Positions 10,704-22,753 of a stretch of DNA of 64,000 nucleotides are shown in pieces. The DNA is taken from positions 57,310,378 to 57,374,377 of the forward strand of contig OY288243.1 in assembly GCA_958450325.1 (NCBI GenBank). Direction: 5' to 3'. Positions within the stretch are counted from its first letter, which is position 1, and each line of letters starts with the position of its first letter. The stretch is from Agrostemma githago. Its lineage: Eukaryota > Streptophyta > Magnoliopsida > Caryophyllales > Caryophyllaceae. The position numbers and the translations under genes were made by a program. A model generated the notes under the pieces. That model saw only the letters and a program-made list of their open reading frames with translations. It searched no databases and was not told where the DNA came from.

Positions 10704-11514
10704 CACACCCTTCGTACACACAATTCATAACAACATCCACAACACACAACAATTAGCAACCTTACAACAATCAACATCCTAGGCGATACAATCCTATACT
10801 TTACAACCCCGACTTTCCCTCTAGAAAATCCTTCAGGAAACCCGAGATCAAAACTCGTCAAAGATCCGAGAGCAAAACTCGTCAAATCCCTTCCCTAACC
10901 ATACACACCATAACTCACCTATATACATCTTAACGCTCCCGCGCCTAGGCCGCTACTACGAGTCCGTTTTCGAGTTAAGTAAACATGTAGGTTGAGGATG
11001 TCACAAATCCCGCTTTCTCCTTTTCTCACTTCCTTTTCTTTCGTCTTTCACGTTTTTTTATTACTTTTATTACTTTTATTTTTTTTCTTTTCTTTCCTCA
11101 TTTCTAATATCGATATTATCGTAACAACTATCTAATTTTCACAAAACAAACATTCTTAAAATATGATATCGATTCTATAATCGAATATCGTATCTAAAAG
11201 AATTAAAATTAATCTCTTTGATGCTAAGACAATCGTCACATGGTCCTAAAAAGACATAATACGACGATTTGGACGCGGAGAGAATTTTATTTTGTCTTAG
11301 TTCGATTTTCAAATAATTTATAAAACATCGTTTCTAAAAATCATTCCGAATATTCGATATTGGTTCCATAATCAAGTGTCGAATATGATGAATATCGAAA
11401 ATTTAAGTCGAGTATAAGTTATGCTATATTTATACGCGATTAAGCAAAATTATCGATTTTACAAAAAGCAATTTCAAAATCAAAAATAAAACGAGTCATA
11501 GCTCGTACAAGGAG

Positions 11515-11621
11515 CACTCGATTGAGTGCCTAGCCCACTCGATCGAGTGGCACCCCATGATTCGACCAGAATGCTTTTTCCGAGACCACTCGGTCGAGTC
11601 CCAGAGTGACTCGATCGAGTG
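11515..11621. repeat. Paired-palindrome module in the B2 LTR
   Basis: Four 14-bp boxes related to CACTCGATCGAGTG stand at 11515, 11536, 11587 and 11608. Within each pair the centres are 21 bp apart. It is the same module as at 28,326, 29,481, 14,923, 16,219, 26,608, 38,738 and 54,014. Confidence 0.85.
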
Positions 11622-12515
11622 GCTCCTGGTTCATCAAAACCGTGAGTCTGTTAGCATCTTCTGAGTCCCGATCAAATATTTTCATGACTTCGGTCAACAC
11701 GTGTCAAGTCAATCACGTGTCATAAACTTTTCAAAACCATGCATTGTATTATATTCATGTCGATTATTCAATTTACAAACCGTTACTAACTTGTTTGCTC
11801 ATGTTTTTAGCGATTTTATTGTTTGTTTTATTGCACTAAAACGAACCTCGCATGCTAAATACAACTTTCCAACACGTACCCTCAGCCCTTATTTAGAACC
11901 ATGGTTTCCGGATATTTGAATCCATTGGCACCCGAGAGTCATTCAATACACGGTATCTGATAATGTCGGTACCGGTATCGCAATGCAAAGGGACGAACCC
12001 AGTAAACTCTGAGATCCGAATGGGCCATACTTTGTGCATGACCCATTAAGATATAGAGTGGGTTCGAACATGCCCGAACTCCCACAAAGTTCGGTGGCGA
12101 CTCCACTTCGATTTAAATTTCAATTCGACCCATCTCATATGGAGATTCATTCGCCTCCCCAAACCCACGCGTGGCCGCGTTGGGGTGGACCTATGTCATG
12201 TCTACACCATGGTTATGATGCGGGATCAATGTTTTTACCTTTAGGGTTGCTCTAGATGTTGCCAGCCTAGATATGGGCGCCTGGGCTGAGGCTTTCGGGT
12301 CCAGGGTCGCCTGGGCTCGGGCGGCTGGAGATTCGGGCGCCTGGGCCAAGGCGGTTCGGGTCCGGGTTATGGAAATTTTTTATCGTTTCCTAATTCTTGT
12401 GGATCAGGGCTATATATGGGTTGTGGGTGCTCAGTTTAGACATACTAGGATATCCATATGGTCTAGCACATCTATATTTAGGGTCATGTCGGGTTTTGGG
12501 AATATCCTTACCGAG

Positions 12516-13972
12516 TAGGCGAGTTCTTTTAAGAAATGTGACCCCGAGGTTTGTTCAAATGATGGTTTGTCAACGGTTGTCGCGCTTAGTCGAGTAAAGA
12601 TACAAGATGACTTCTTATTTGCATGCTCTAAGTTTTGGGACTCGAAAAGCCATGTTTTCGCTTTTCCCGGGGGTAGAATTTGTCCTTTGCCTGAAGAGAT
12701 AGATGCTATAGGTGGGTGGAGCTCAGTTCGACCTTGTGTGCCTTATGGGGATGATGCTTACGTGGAGCGGTTTTACCACTTTTTGGACCTTTCTTCATTA
12801 GAGGAGGCTAAAGGTTACTTTGGTAGAGATTGCATTAACTTAGAGTTGCTTTCTAGGACATTCTCACGGGTTGGTTCTCATCATGTTTCGGCCTTAGCGT
12901 GTAGGCGTGCTTTTAACGTTGCGATGGCTTGCTATTATCTTTTTGAGGATGTGATGGCGTGTGAAGGTTGGGGTAACCCTCGAGTTTTGGATGTGGTGAT
13001 GGGAATGGAACATGGACGATCACCCTCTTTGCTTATTTTGGGTGAGCTTATTCTAGGTCTTAATGCTCGTGCTCGACTCCACAATACATCTTTCCGAGGT
13101 TCCAGGATCATTTTACAGGTGTTTTTTGGTGCTATGTTTCTTTGTAGCTTGGTCTTTTTTGTTTTGTTTTTGTGGTCGCATTGGTTTAGAGGTGTGATGT
13201 TTTGTCGTGTTTTGTACAGGTTTGGTTACAGGAACAGCTTGATTTGGTCGACCCTCCCCAACGCATCAAAGGTTATAACTACCGGGGTTTCACGGGCCGG
13301 AAGACGACGCAGGTATGGAGCAAAGGTCACAAGGAAAAAGATTGGATTTTCTATTTGGCTAAAGGGAATGTGGTCATCCGGTGGTCCATCCATGGTGGAA
13401 TATTAGTGGGCGTGTCGGGGTTCCATTTTCGTCTTCGACCGGGGCTTAGTTAATACTATCCACGAGGGATTAGGTTTATATTTACCTGGGCATGTTGTCA
13501 AATCAAATGGGCGTTAAACCTTCCATTCCAAAGGATGCTAAAGTCACCCCTAGTTCTGAACCATGGACAGAGGATTTGCTCAGGGAATTTAGGGCGTCTT
13601 GGGAACATAGGTTCTTACGTCCCGTTATTCGACTGACCGACAATGCTTCCGTCCGGCGGAGGGTTTATGAACACTCATCAGGACAGAGCAACTTAAAAGT
13701 TAGGAAGACAGCACCGCTAAGAGGTGACTCGAAGGAATGTCACTAAGTCCATGACCAAAGACAATATTACCTATCCTAGTTCCGTCAGTTCATCTAAGCG
13801 GGCCAAGACAAACGAGACCCATATTGAAAATGTGGAAGAGGAAGGAAAGTGAGATTGGCTGGGCTTGCCTTTGGCTAGGGCGGTAGAAGCTTGTATTCAG
13901 AGAATCGAGGATGAGAAGCACAAGCGGGTTCACCCGAATGACAAGGGGAAGAAAAGGTTGGATCGGTAGAGC
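12516..13972 (+). pseudogene. Spliced antisense accessory gene (PMD/DUF7745-like), opposite to A1 pol
   Basis: Exon 1 is open from a stop near 12,513 to 13,118, and the intron is 13,119-13,219 (CAG|GTGTTT to TTGTACAG). Exon 2 starts at 13,220, phase 0, with VWLQEQLDLVDPP. Exon 1 has FWDSKSHVFAFPGG and CPLPEEIDAIGGW, a pattern like the retroelement-associated plant domains (PMD or DUF7745). The assignment is by pattern only. A homologue with an intron at the identical place lies on the other strand at 27,381-24,901. The start codon is unclear because no ATG opens the frame. Exon 2 meets a stop at 13,452, and coding-like sequence continues in other frames to a lysine-rich tail ending at TAG 13,969, so the gene is probably frameshifted. 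13,973-14,138 holds nothing recognisable. Confidence 0.65.
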
Positions 13973-14922
13973 TCAGCCATTTTGTATTATGTATTATTAC
14001 TTGATATTATGTGGCATATTAGTACTAGTTTTTGTGGAGTTTTGACACGTTGTCAATTTCTGGGATATCCGGGTTTCAGGTGCTTGATGTAAATGCCTCG
14101 ACAAAGGCTCAATTTAACCGAATTTTTGTTGTTAATGAGAAGCTGTGGACATGACATAGGTACATCCCGACGCGGCCACGCGCGGGTTTGGGGAGGCGAA
14201 TGAATCTCCATATGAGATGGGTCGAATAGAAATTTAAATCGAAGTGGAGTCACCGCCGAACTTTGTGGGAGTTCGGGCCCGTTCGAACCCACTCTATATC
14301 TTAGTGGGTCATGCACAAAGTATGGCCCATTTGGATGTCAAAGTTTATTGGGCTCGTCCCTTTGCATTTGATACCGATACCAACACTATCGGATACCGTG
14401 TATTGAATGACTCTCGTGTGCCAACGGTTTCGGGCATCCGAAAATCGAGTTTCTGAGTAAGGGGTGAGGGTACGTGTTGGGAAGTTCACAAAGAACACCC
14501 AACCCCGCCCGCACATTAGCGGCCTCTACTAAGATATCGTTTGACTTTCGAAAATGCGCGTTAGTAATACGATGGAATGATATGCAAACAACGTTTTGAC
14601 TAAACATGCGAGAATTTGAATGGGTTGCTAAATCGATTTAATGCATCTAAATTTAACGTCAAAGTTGTATTTAGCATGCAAGGTTCATTTTAGTACAATA
14701 AAATAAACAACGAAAATAAATCGAAAGACATAGAAAAAACGATTAGTAATGATGATAATGATAATAAGGGTTTGCGAGAGACATAGAATAATATAACATG
14801 ATGCATGGTTTTGAAAAGTTGTATGACACGTGATTGATTTGACACGCGTTGACCAAAGTCTTGAAAATATCTTACGAGACTCGAAATACGTTTAGGGCTC
14901 ACGTTTTGACGTGATGAGAGGA

Positions 14923-15122
14923 CACTTGATCGAGTCATTGAAGGACTCGACCGAGTGTGCCTCGGAAAAGGGGTCTGCCCAGAATTTGAGGTGTTACTCG
15001 ACCGAGTAGGTCACCACTCGATCGAGTCATTGCGAGACTCGACCGAGTGGTCCCCAAAAAACCATTCTGCCTTGATTTTTTGGATGTCACTCGATTGAGT
15101 GGCTTATGGCACTCGGTCAGTG
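14923..15122. repeat. Extended paired-palindrome module (seven boxes)
   Basis: Boxes stand at 14923, 14944, 14995, 15015, 15036, 15088 and 15110 (the last imperfect), 20-22 bp apart within each cluster. One is TACTCGACCGAGTA, where arms and flanks keep the palindrome although the sequence differs. Confidence 0.85.
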
Positions 15123-16183
15123 ACCCCTGTACGAACTAGGGTTCGCTTCGCAATTTATTGTCGATTTCGAAATTGTTTTTTGAATTTGAAAAATCGATGA
15201 CTTCATTGAATCGGACATAAATATTGTATGATTTATGCCCGACTCGGACTTTGATATTCATCGTATCCAATATTCGATTATTGAATCGATATCGAATACT
15301 TAGAGCGAGATCTAGAAAATATGTTTGTAAGTCGTTTAAATTAAACTAAAACGATATAGATTATCTCCGCGTTTATAGTGTCATAATTAATTCTATCGAA
15401 TTTGGTGACGACTATTTTAGCATCAACGAAAATCGTATTAGTTAAATTAGTTGACTAAATCGTTTAGATACGACGTCCAATTATTAAATTGGCATCGAAT
15501 CTAAAGAATGACGTTTTACGATTTCTTTAATTAAAAAGGACTTGATTTGATTCCCTCCGCATCCCGACATCGTAATGAATCCTTGCGGATTATGTGATGT
15601 CGGATCCGCATCAACGGGTTTCGACCCATAAAAAAAAGAGTTTTTTGAAAAATGATGACTATGCGATAAATGATGATTACGATGCGACGTGAATAAAAAG
15701 AAACGATTTTTGTTGATGTTGACTCGCTTCAACAGTCAAGCGTTCGGGGTGTCAGGATAAGCGACCGGCAACGTCGGGCGAAGCACCCTTGTATATTCGG
15801 ATTTCTTTATCCCGTCATCACTCCCGCTCGACACGAATTAGCGAGTATTTTAATGCTTTTATACTAGTAATTATTATCGATATTATAGACGCGACGATAG
15901 AATAAAAAATGAAAAAAAGACGGACGAAGGGGACGGACGACGCGAAGAGGAAAAGGAGAAGAGAGAAGAACGAGATTTTGCACCCTCAACCTACATGTTT
16001 CTTAGTCTCGGATAGAACTCGTTAGTTGTGGCTTGAGCACGGGAGTATCGAGGTTTACGTAGGTTATGTTATGGTGGTTTAGGGTTTGTAAGTTGCTAGC
16101 GTTTAATGTTGTAAATTGAAGATGGGTGATTAGGGTTGTAAAAAGGGTGAAAAAAGATGTGTAAAAGTTTTGCAAAGGAGATG

Positions 16184-16191
16184 TATATATA
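16184..16191 (-). promoter_or_regulatory. TATA box of the solo B LTR
   Basis: TATATATA on the minus strand within CCTATATATACATC. The four-box module begins 28 bp upstream. Confidence 0.65.
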
Positions 16192-16218
16192 GGCAAAGCT
16201 CCCTTTCCTGTCTAGGGT

Positions 16219-16322
16219 TACTCGACCGAGTAACCTGCTGACTCGGTCGAGTGGCCCAAGCAACCGCAGTCGGGCCTTCTTGAGGGCCCACTCGATCGAG
16301 TGGACTGACACTCGATCGAGTG
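16219..16322. repeat. Paired-palindrome module upstream of the TATA box
   Basis: Boxes at 16219, 16240, 16289 and 16309, with centres 20-21 bp apart in each pair. It lies immediately upstream of the minus-strand TATA box, the same arrangement as in B1 (28,326-28,437). Confidence 0.85.
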
Positions 16323-16716
16323 GGTCAGCTGAAGCGCAAGGGTCCGGTTTTTGGACCTTGAGTTGGGTATTTTTGTGGGTCTTGTATTTGGGTTGGACTT
16401 TTGATGTTTGAGTGACTATTTTTTATGTCTCGGAAACGGTTTTGATCGGGGTTTGACCCGGTCGCGAAAAGACGGTTTTATTTCCGGTGTCGATTTTGAC
16501 CCAAATTAGTCTTTTTTTTATTGGAAACGACCCACTGGGCCTGAATTTGAGGTCGGTTTTGTGAGATTTGTACTCTATAAAAAGCCCAAGCCAGAAACCA
16601 ATGATTCTGAGCCCATATCCGAGCGCGTAGAAACACGTTTGCGTCCGATCATTATCGGGTGTTTTTTGGAAACTGCTATAGACACCTAGCAGCCAAATGT
16701 GGGTGTCTACAGAAGC

Positions 16717-17365
16717 ACATGGTTATTATTATTATTATTATTATTTTTTTTTTCTTTTTTTTGTGGTGGCTCGCAACTCGATTCTTCATTTTACCCGGAG
16801 CGCCCTTTCGGGTTTTCACTCCGTCCTCGGCTCATTTTTTTTTTTTTGTTTTTTTCCTTTTTTTTTGACGGCTCGCAACTCGTTTCTTCACTTTTACCGG
16901 GGTGCCCTTTCGGGTTTTCACCCCGTCTTCGGCTTGTCAATTTTTGTTTTTTTTGTTTTGTTTTTGTTTTGCTTTTTTTTTTTTTTGACGGCTCGCAACT
17001 CGTTTCTTCATTTTGCCCGGGGCACCCTTTTGGGTTTTCACCCCGTCCTCGGCTCGTCGTTTGTGCTTTGTCATTTTAAATCACTCATTGGCTGGGTTGT
17101 GGAGAGAGCCCCTACTGGTGCATGAATCGAGTAATCGATTTTTTTTGTTTGGTTGTTTGGTTGTATCCGGAGAAGGGATGCCTACGTATCCGCTTTTAGA
17201 CGGAATCAAACCATGTTCGTAGTTCTTTCGAAGAAATGTGAGTGATTTTTCTTTAGACTCGTTTATGCCATTTATCGATGCGAACTTGATTTTCTTTTTT
17301 TTTTGTTGTCTTTTTTTGTTTGGTTTCCCCCTAAGTCGGTGGTTGGGATGTGGTTTTCAGGGTGC
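16717..17365 (-). repeat. 3' region of A1 pol with three tandem repeats and a conserved motif
   Basis: Three units of about 100-115 bp (from about 16,763, 16,869 and 16,989) begin with GGCTCGCAACTCG and end with CTCGGCTCGTC, separated by poly-T. They match 30,162-30,425 in A2. Further right, 17,179-17,192 holds GGATACGTAGGCA (minus strand), conserved in A2 and, weakly, B2. A (TTA)n run lies at 16,724-16,745. There is no polypurine tract at the left edge, in keeping with the neighbouring LTR being a separate solo insertion. Confidence 0.75.
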
Positions 17366-18560
17366 CTACGGGTAGTATCGTTTGAGTTGATCCATGTTGG
17401 TTGGGGTTGAGAACTGTTGACCGTTTAGGTCGGTGAGAATCACGGCGCCCCCCGAGAGTATTTTCTTAACGAGGTAGGGGCTCGCCCAATTTGGCTTGAA
17501 TTTCCCTCTAGGGTCGACGGGAAGGAGTGCTCTAATGGATTTGATTACTAAATCTCCTTTGTGTATGTTTCGGGATTTCACTCGTTTGTTAAAGGCTCGC
17601 TGGATTCGTTGCTGGTAAGCTTGCACGTTGGATAGGGCATGTATCCTACGTCCGTCTAAGAGTACTAGCTCTTCATATCGTTTTTGGTTCCATTCTTCCT
17701 CGGGAATACCACTCTCGACTAATATCCTTAGTGACGGTATTTCTAGCTCTATTGGTTGGACGGCTTCGGAACCATAGGTTAGGTAATATGGTGTGGCTCC
17801 AGTGGGTGTTCGATAGGATGTTCGGTACCCCCATAAGGGGAAGTGGATTTTGTTTGGCCAATCCCGGTAGTTGTCTATCATTTTGTTAATGATTGTGGTT
17901 ATGGTTTTGTTGGCTGCTTCTACGACCCCGTTTGTTTGCGGTCTATAGGGTGAGGATTTGTGTCTTTGGAATTTGTATTTGTCTAGAAGCTTTTGAGTGT
18001 CGGCCCTGAAGTGAGCCCCTTGGTCACTGATGATTTCATGAGCTATGCCGTATTGGCAGATGATGTTGTTTTGTAAGAATTTGACTACTTGTTATGAGGT
18101 TAGTACGGTGTAAGAGTCAGCTTCTACCCATTTGGTGAAATAATCGACGGCCACTAATATAAAGCAGTGTCCGCCGGTCCTGGATGGGTGTACTTTTCCT
18201 ATGATGTCTATTCCCCAAGTAGGGAAGGGCCAGGGCGTGGCTATAGTGTGTAGACGATATGGAGGTAGGTGTTGGAAGTTGGCAAATATTTGGCAATTGT
18301 GGCAGTGGCGAACGTGACGTCGACAGTCTGCCTCTAATGTAATCCATTAATAGCCCAGTCTCATTATTTTTCTGGCTAGTAGGTGTGCACTCATGTGGGG
18401 TCCGCACTCTCCGTCATGTACCTCTTCCATGATTCTCTCGGATTGATTTTTGTTTATGCACCTAAGGAGGATTCCTTGTGGGGTTCGTTTGTATAGTAGC
18501 CCTTGATTTGGGACGTAGTGGGTGGCTTGCATTCGTAGGGCTCTTTTGTTCTTAGCTTTA
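17366..18560 (-). other. Integrase domain
   Basis: Integrase inserts the cDNA into the genome. The zinc-binding HHCC part is visible (EVHDGECGPH.., then CRRHVRHCHNC). The catalytic core has WGIDIIG, ISDQGAHF and NGVVEAANK, giving the D, D and E residues. The C-terminal part includes VKSRNIHKGDLV and ends ..MDQLKRYYP. Two stops interrupt it, after ..KIMRLGY and ..YTVLTS. Confidence 0.92.
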
Positions 18561-18699
18561 GTGTTGGGCGGATATGACCCGTGAGTTTTGAAGTCTAGGA
18601 TTGCTTTGTACCAAGGTTCCCCGGAGGTATCTTCGGTTTCGAGGTTATGGATGTGGGCTGGTTGTTCGCTTCTCTCTACAGAGATAGGCATGGAGAAAA

Positions 18700-19105
18700 G
18701 GTGATCGGGCATGTTTATTAGTGAGGCCAGTTTGGATAACGCGTCGGCGAATTGGGTTTCCTCACGGGGTATGTGTATGAAGTCAATTTCAGTGAATTCC
18801 CGGGACATTGTTTCCACTTTGGTTTGGTATGGGGTTAGGCTTTCGCTATAAACTTTCCAGGTACCCGTGGCTTGGTTGACTACTAAGGATGAATCTCCGT
18901 GTACTCTAAGGTTTTTAACTTCTAGAGATATGACTGCTTTTAGACCTATTAGGCAGGCTTCGTACTCGGCTGCGTTGTTGGTAACGTGGAAGTCTAGTTT
19001 GACTGATATGGGCATATGATCACCTTTTTGGGATATTAGGAGGACTCCTACGCCTTACCCTCTCATGCTCGAGGCACCATCGAAGTATAAGTCCCATGAT
19101 TGACT
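18700..19105 (-). other. Archaeal-type RNase H domain
   Basis: Catalytic residues are present in order: YFDGAS, NNAAEYEA, VHGDSSLVV and FADALSKLAS (D, E, D, D). A TAA stop falls just after ..GASSMRG. This extra RNase H is typical of Tat elements. Confidence 0.9.
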
Positions 19106-19173
19106 CTCAGCGAACAAAATGTCCTCATTAGGGAAGGACCAGGTGTCGGTTGTTGATTTTTCCTCTATTGGGT

Positions 19174-19545
19174 TTTCGACTAAGAAGTCGTCTACGACTT
19201 TTCCTTTAATGACCTTAAGGGGTACGTATGTTAAGTCAAATTCTGCCAACATAAGTGTCCATCGGGCTAGTCGTCCATTGAGGACAGGTTTCTCGAAAAT
19301 GTATTTGATGGGGTCCATTTTCGAGTATACGTGCACGGTATGACTAAGCATGTAGTGCCGAAGTTTTTTGGGTGACCATACTAGGGCAAGGCAGGTCCTT
19401 TCTAGGGATGTGTATTTTGTTTCGCACTCGAGGAATTTTTTGCTAATGTAGTAAATAGCTCTCTCTTTTTTGTTAACAGTTTGCGCTAGCATGGCCCCCA
19501 TGGCGGTTTCGGTTACGGTAAGGTAGAGGGAAAGTGGTAGTCCCT
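19174..19545 (-). other. RNase H domain (retroviral-type, following RT)
   Basis: Motifs LYLTVTETAMGAML, YYISKKFLECETKYTSLE and LVWSPKKLRHYML correspond to the RNase H of Ty3/gypsy pol, which degrades the RNA strand of the hybrid. Confidence 0.85.
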
Positions 19546-19689
19546 TTTTGGGAGGCATTAACACCGAGGGTCGTGCTAGTATTTCTTTTACCTTGTCAAA
19601 GGCTCTTTGGCATTTATCATCCTAGACGGTGGGTTCGATTATTTTGAGTTTTTTGAAGATGGGCTCACAGACCATGGTCAGTTTGGCAA

Positions 19690-20464
19690 TGAAGCGGCTG
19701 ATGTATTGAACCCTACCCAGAAACCCTCTAATCTTCTTTTCGTTCGAGGGTGCGGGCATATTTAACAAGGCTTTTATTTTGGAGGGGTCTATTTCGATTC
19801 CTCGTTGGCTCACTACGTGACCTAAAAGTTTCCCCGATGTGACCCCAAAGGCGCATTTTTGTGGGTTAAGCCTCATATTATACTGGCGTAGGCGTTTGAA
19901 GAATTTTTCGAGGGCCGGGACATGCCTTTCTCGATTTTGGGATTTGACTATCATGTCATCTACATACACCTCGACTTCTTTGTGCATCATATCGTGTAAA
20001 AGTGTGGTTGCGGTTATTTGGTAGGTCGCCCCGGCATTCTTAAGTGCGAAAGGCATCACCGAGTAACAATAGGTTCCCCAAGGTGTGGTGAAGGCTGTTT
20101 TAGACATGTCCTCTTTTGCCATTTTTATTTGATTATACCCAGCTTACCTGTCCATGAAATAGAGTAAGGCGTGATCGGCGATATTATCTACCAGGATATC
20201 TATGTGAGGTAAAGGGAAGTCATCTTTTGGGTTGGCTTTGTTAAGGTCTTGGAAATCTACACAGACCCGGATTCTCCCGTCCTTTTTGGGGACGGGGACT
20301 ATATTGGCTACCTAGTCGGAATATTCGGAGACGTGTATGAATTCGGCTATAAATTGTTTATCTACCTCCTCTATGACCTTAAGGGCCCACTCGGATCGCA
20401 TGCGGCGTAGCTTTTGTTTTACTGGTTTAAATCCGGGTTTGATTGGGATTCGGTGTTCAGCGAT
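19690..20464 (-). other. Reverse transcriptase domain
   Basis: It begins at HRIPIKPGFKPVKQKLRRMR, and includes ANIVPVPKKDGRIRV, FPLPHIDILVD and the catalytic YVDD (19,966-19,955). Two in-frame stops replace conserved residues: one after EYSD, where the family usually has W, and one after FMDR. Confidence 0.93.
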
Positions 20465-21769
20465 ATCTCTGTCTATGCCCGGCATGTCTTTGTAGCACCA
20501 GGCAAAGACGTCTTTGTATTGTGTGAGTAGGTTCACAAGTTGCTCCCTCTCAGTGGGATCTAAGGAGGTCCCTATTTTTAGGATTTGGGCTTCCGAGGGG
20601 GTTCCAATGTTCAGGGACTCGGTGTCTTCGATTATCGGGGCGCCTAACTCTTGTCTGGCTAACTCTCTCAAGGTTTCTGGTGGGAGATGAGTGTCGTAAA
20701 AGTCGTTTTGGTCACTCTTGTTTTGTTCGCTATCGATAATGGCATTGCATGTTAAGTGCGACGAGTCATAAGCGAAAGTACTTTTATTATTAGTTAAATC
20801 GAGCATGTCGAGGACTTTGGATAAGGAGACCCTCTGTTCGTTTGACAGAGGTAACATTATTGGGATTTCTGGGACAGGTCCCAGTTCATCCTGAACATAC
20901 ACAGATGTAGATGAGAGACGAGCGATACTAGACTCTTGGCCCGTTTCAGACTCAGACTCGGACTCTGTTTCGAACTCGGACTCGGACTCTTCGAACGTCC
21001 TCCCTTCTCCTCTGGTTAGCTTGAACCACTTACCATTATCGTTGGTCCATATGACGGATCGGATTTCGTCCACCCTCTACCCTCTTGGCCTTTGTCGGTA
21101 TTGACAATAAGGGAGATGGGGTCAAATTGCTTGTCAGTCATGACTACGCTGAATAGCTCACTGGGATTCACGGGAACAAAACGCTCTTCCCCGAATAAGA
21201 GACTATTGGCCAGGCCATCCATACAAGAGGTGCGTTTGGGTTTTAAGGTGTTTGGCGTGGTTTCTGGGATGAAGTTGCAGTCTTGGAATATTTCTATTCC
21301 AGGATGTCGGATGCCTTTGATGTAGGTTGGTTCGAAAAATCCTATATAAGGTTTGTTGTCACCTTCTTTTACGAAACATCCATTCAGGGTGAGGTTGTAT
21401 GGTGGGATTTGGATGCCCTTAGTTTTACGTGTGCACATGATAACCATGCGTTCGCGGATTTGGCCATTGGTTGCGGGGTACCCAAAACCTATCGTGTGGG
21501 TTTGTCCGATGGGATCACGGAGTCTACTTGCGGTGCCGAGATTTTTTCCTAGTGACAATCTCGGGAAATGCCCCTGCTGTCTCATCATAAAGTTGATGGC
21601 TAGGTTTGAGCTCTGATCAAAGTCGGACGGGGCTAGGTCTTGTTCTAATAGGTTTACTACGTGAAATCCCCTTAACTTGGTATCAGTATCTTCCGTGACT
21701 TGCGAGGTGGTGGCTTTTTCTACAAAGGCTCTTTTGGGGGAGGCATGGATGGTAACTATTTCACCGTTG

Positions 21770-22119
21770 ATGGGAACTTTCACCTTTTGGTGCAGGGTGG
21801 ACGGTACGGCTTTAAGGGTATGGATCCAAGGGCGCCCTAGGATCATATTGTAAGATCCGGTTTTGACGTCTAAGACCTGAAAGTCCATTTTCCTCTCTAT
21901 GGGCCCTACAATGGTGTTAAGGGTGGCGACCCCCATGACCGGACGCCTCGTACCATCATAGGTGTGCAGTCCAGACTCGGTGGGTATGAAGTCGGTGTCT
22001 GACATTCCTAGGGCGCGGGCGGTTTTGAGAGGGATTACGTTTACGGCAGAATCGTCATCCACTAGGCTCATGGGCACCTTCTTGCCTAAACAGGTTACCG
22101 TGACATAAAGGGCTAGATT
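21770..22119 (-). other. Aspartic protease domain
   Basis: Hydrophobic strands surround LVDDDSAVNVIPL, where related Tat proteases have D-D-G-S; the glycine of the catalytic D-[ST/D]-G triad reads D here. Flap and C-terminal hydrophobic motifs follow (..MILGRPWIH). The substitution probably inactivates it. Confidence 0.8.
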
Positions 22120-22680
22120 GTGTTTTGGTCCGAAGAGTGGGAGGTCTTCGTCGGAGAAGGTTATAGGATCCTTTAGTCCATTGGCTTCTTGAAGAACATG
22201 TCCTATCATGTCTTCAAGTGTAACGGTTGAGGATATGTTCATTCGTCCTAAGGCTTGGACTACAGCCATACGGTGATTATAGGAGCTGGCTATGAGTTGC
22301 CATATGGAAAGGTCGGTTTTGGCTTTTTGTAGTTGTTTGACTATCTGTACATCACGGGTGGTAATCGAGATTTCATCGGTGGTTGAGGTGTTTTCAGGAG
22401 CGTGATCGGTGTTTGGTATGTCGACTGTGACGTTTTGGTAGGGTCGCCCAGATCTAGTGACGTGGCTTATATCCTTGGTTTGGGTGGTTGTTGGGGGGAT
22501 CGAGACAATTGGTTCGTGGATGTAGACATCGTCATCATCATCTGCTCATACCCCATGTGTGGCGTGATCGTGCTGGTATTGTTCATAATCGATCGTGCCA
22601 AACTGGATGTGTGGCGGTTTTTTGGGAGGGGGAAAGGCTCATTCTTCGATTAGGTTTTGGATGGCATGTCTTAGTTTAGT

Positions 22681-22722
22681 GCAGGATTGGGTTTCATGTC
22701 CCGGCCCCTAATGAATGAAGCA
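22681..22722 (-). other. Gag zinc-knuckle remnant
   Basis: Minus-strand C-x2-H-x4-H-x4-C pattern (CFIH, stop, GPGHETQSC) followed by KLRHAIQNLIEE, the usual end of Tat Gag. A TAG interrupts it. The protein-like stretch then continues toward the protease, with a TAG after LIEE (about 22,646) and a TGA near 22,545. The same motif without a break inside it is at 35,851-35,980. Confidence 0.85.
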
Positions 22723-22753
22723 CAAGGCTTTGGGATCCCATGATTTGCATATA

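Larger units (their letters stand above)
10162..12206 (+). mobile_element. 3' LTR of B2 (family B)
   Basis: Starts TGTAGACACCCACATTTGG and ends ATGTCATGTCTACA, giving 8-bp terminal inverted repeats TGTAGACA/TGTCTACA. It is related to the LTRs at 14,144-16,711 (inverted) and 27,926-30,161. The polypurine tract is on the left, and the right flank is CCATG. No 5' LTR of B2 was found, so no TSD can be paired. Only the first part (about 60 bp) resembles family A LTRs. Confidence 0.9.
14139..16716 (-). mobile_element. Solo LTR of family B with its target-site duplication
   Basis: The LTR proper is 14,144-16,711. On the minus strand it starts TGTAGACACCCACATTTGG and ends ATGTCATGTCCACA. The 5-bp duplication GAAGC flanks it at 14,139-14,143 and 16,712-16,716, with no internal element sequence, which is the signature of a solo LTR formed by LTR-LTR recombination. 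It is longer than the B2 LTR (2,568 against 2,045 bp), mainly because it carries two palindrome modules and extra AT-rich sequence. Confidence 0.92.
17366..22753 (-). pseudogene. pol: Tat-type gag(C-term)-pol polyprotein, decayed
   Basis: On the minus strand the order is gag zinc knuckle, protease, RT, RNase H, archaeal-type RNase H, integrase. The second RNase H after the first is diagnostic of the Tat branch of plant Ty3/gypsy. One frame runs from 21,073 to 17,366 with in-frame stops near 20,312, 20,140, 19,620, 19,053, 18,346 and 18,092. A frameshift near 21,060 separates gag-protease from RT. The start of gag and the PBS are missing: the 5' LTR abuts the knuckle at 22,753/22,754. The element cannot be autonomous. 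A canonical splice donor, ATG|GTAAGT, lies at the protease-RT junction (about 21,030); an intron there is known in Ogre elements, but I saw no matching acceptor. Confidence 0.92.

Noticed and set aside
14144..16711. 3' LTR of the minus-strand pol element
   Set aside because: It is flanked by its own GAAGC duplication and has no polypurine tract beside it, so it is an independent solo LTR.
12207..16730. CATGGTTAT at 12,208 and 16,718 as evidence of a shared junction
   Set aside because: The match is only nine bases and flanking sequence differs; the GAAGC duplication explains the 16,711 junction.
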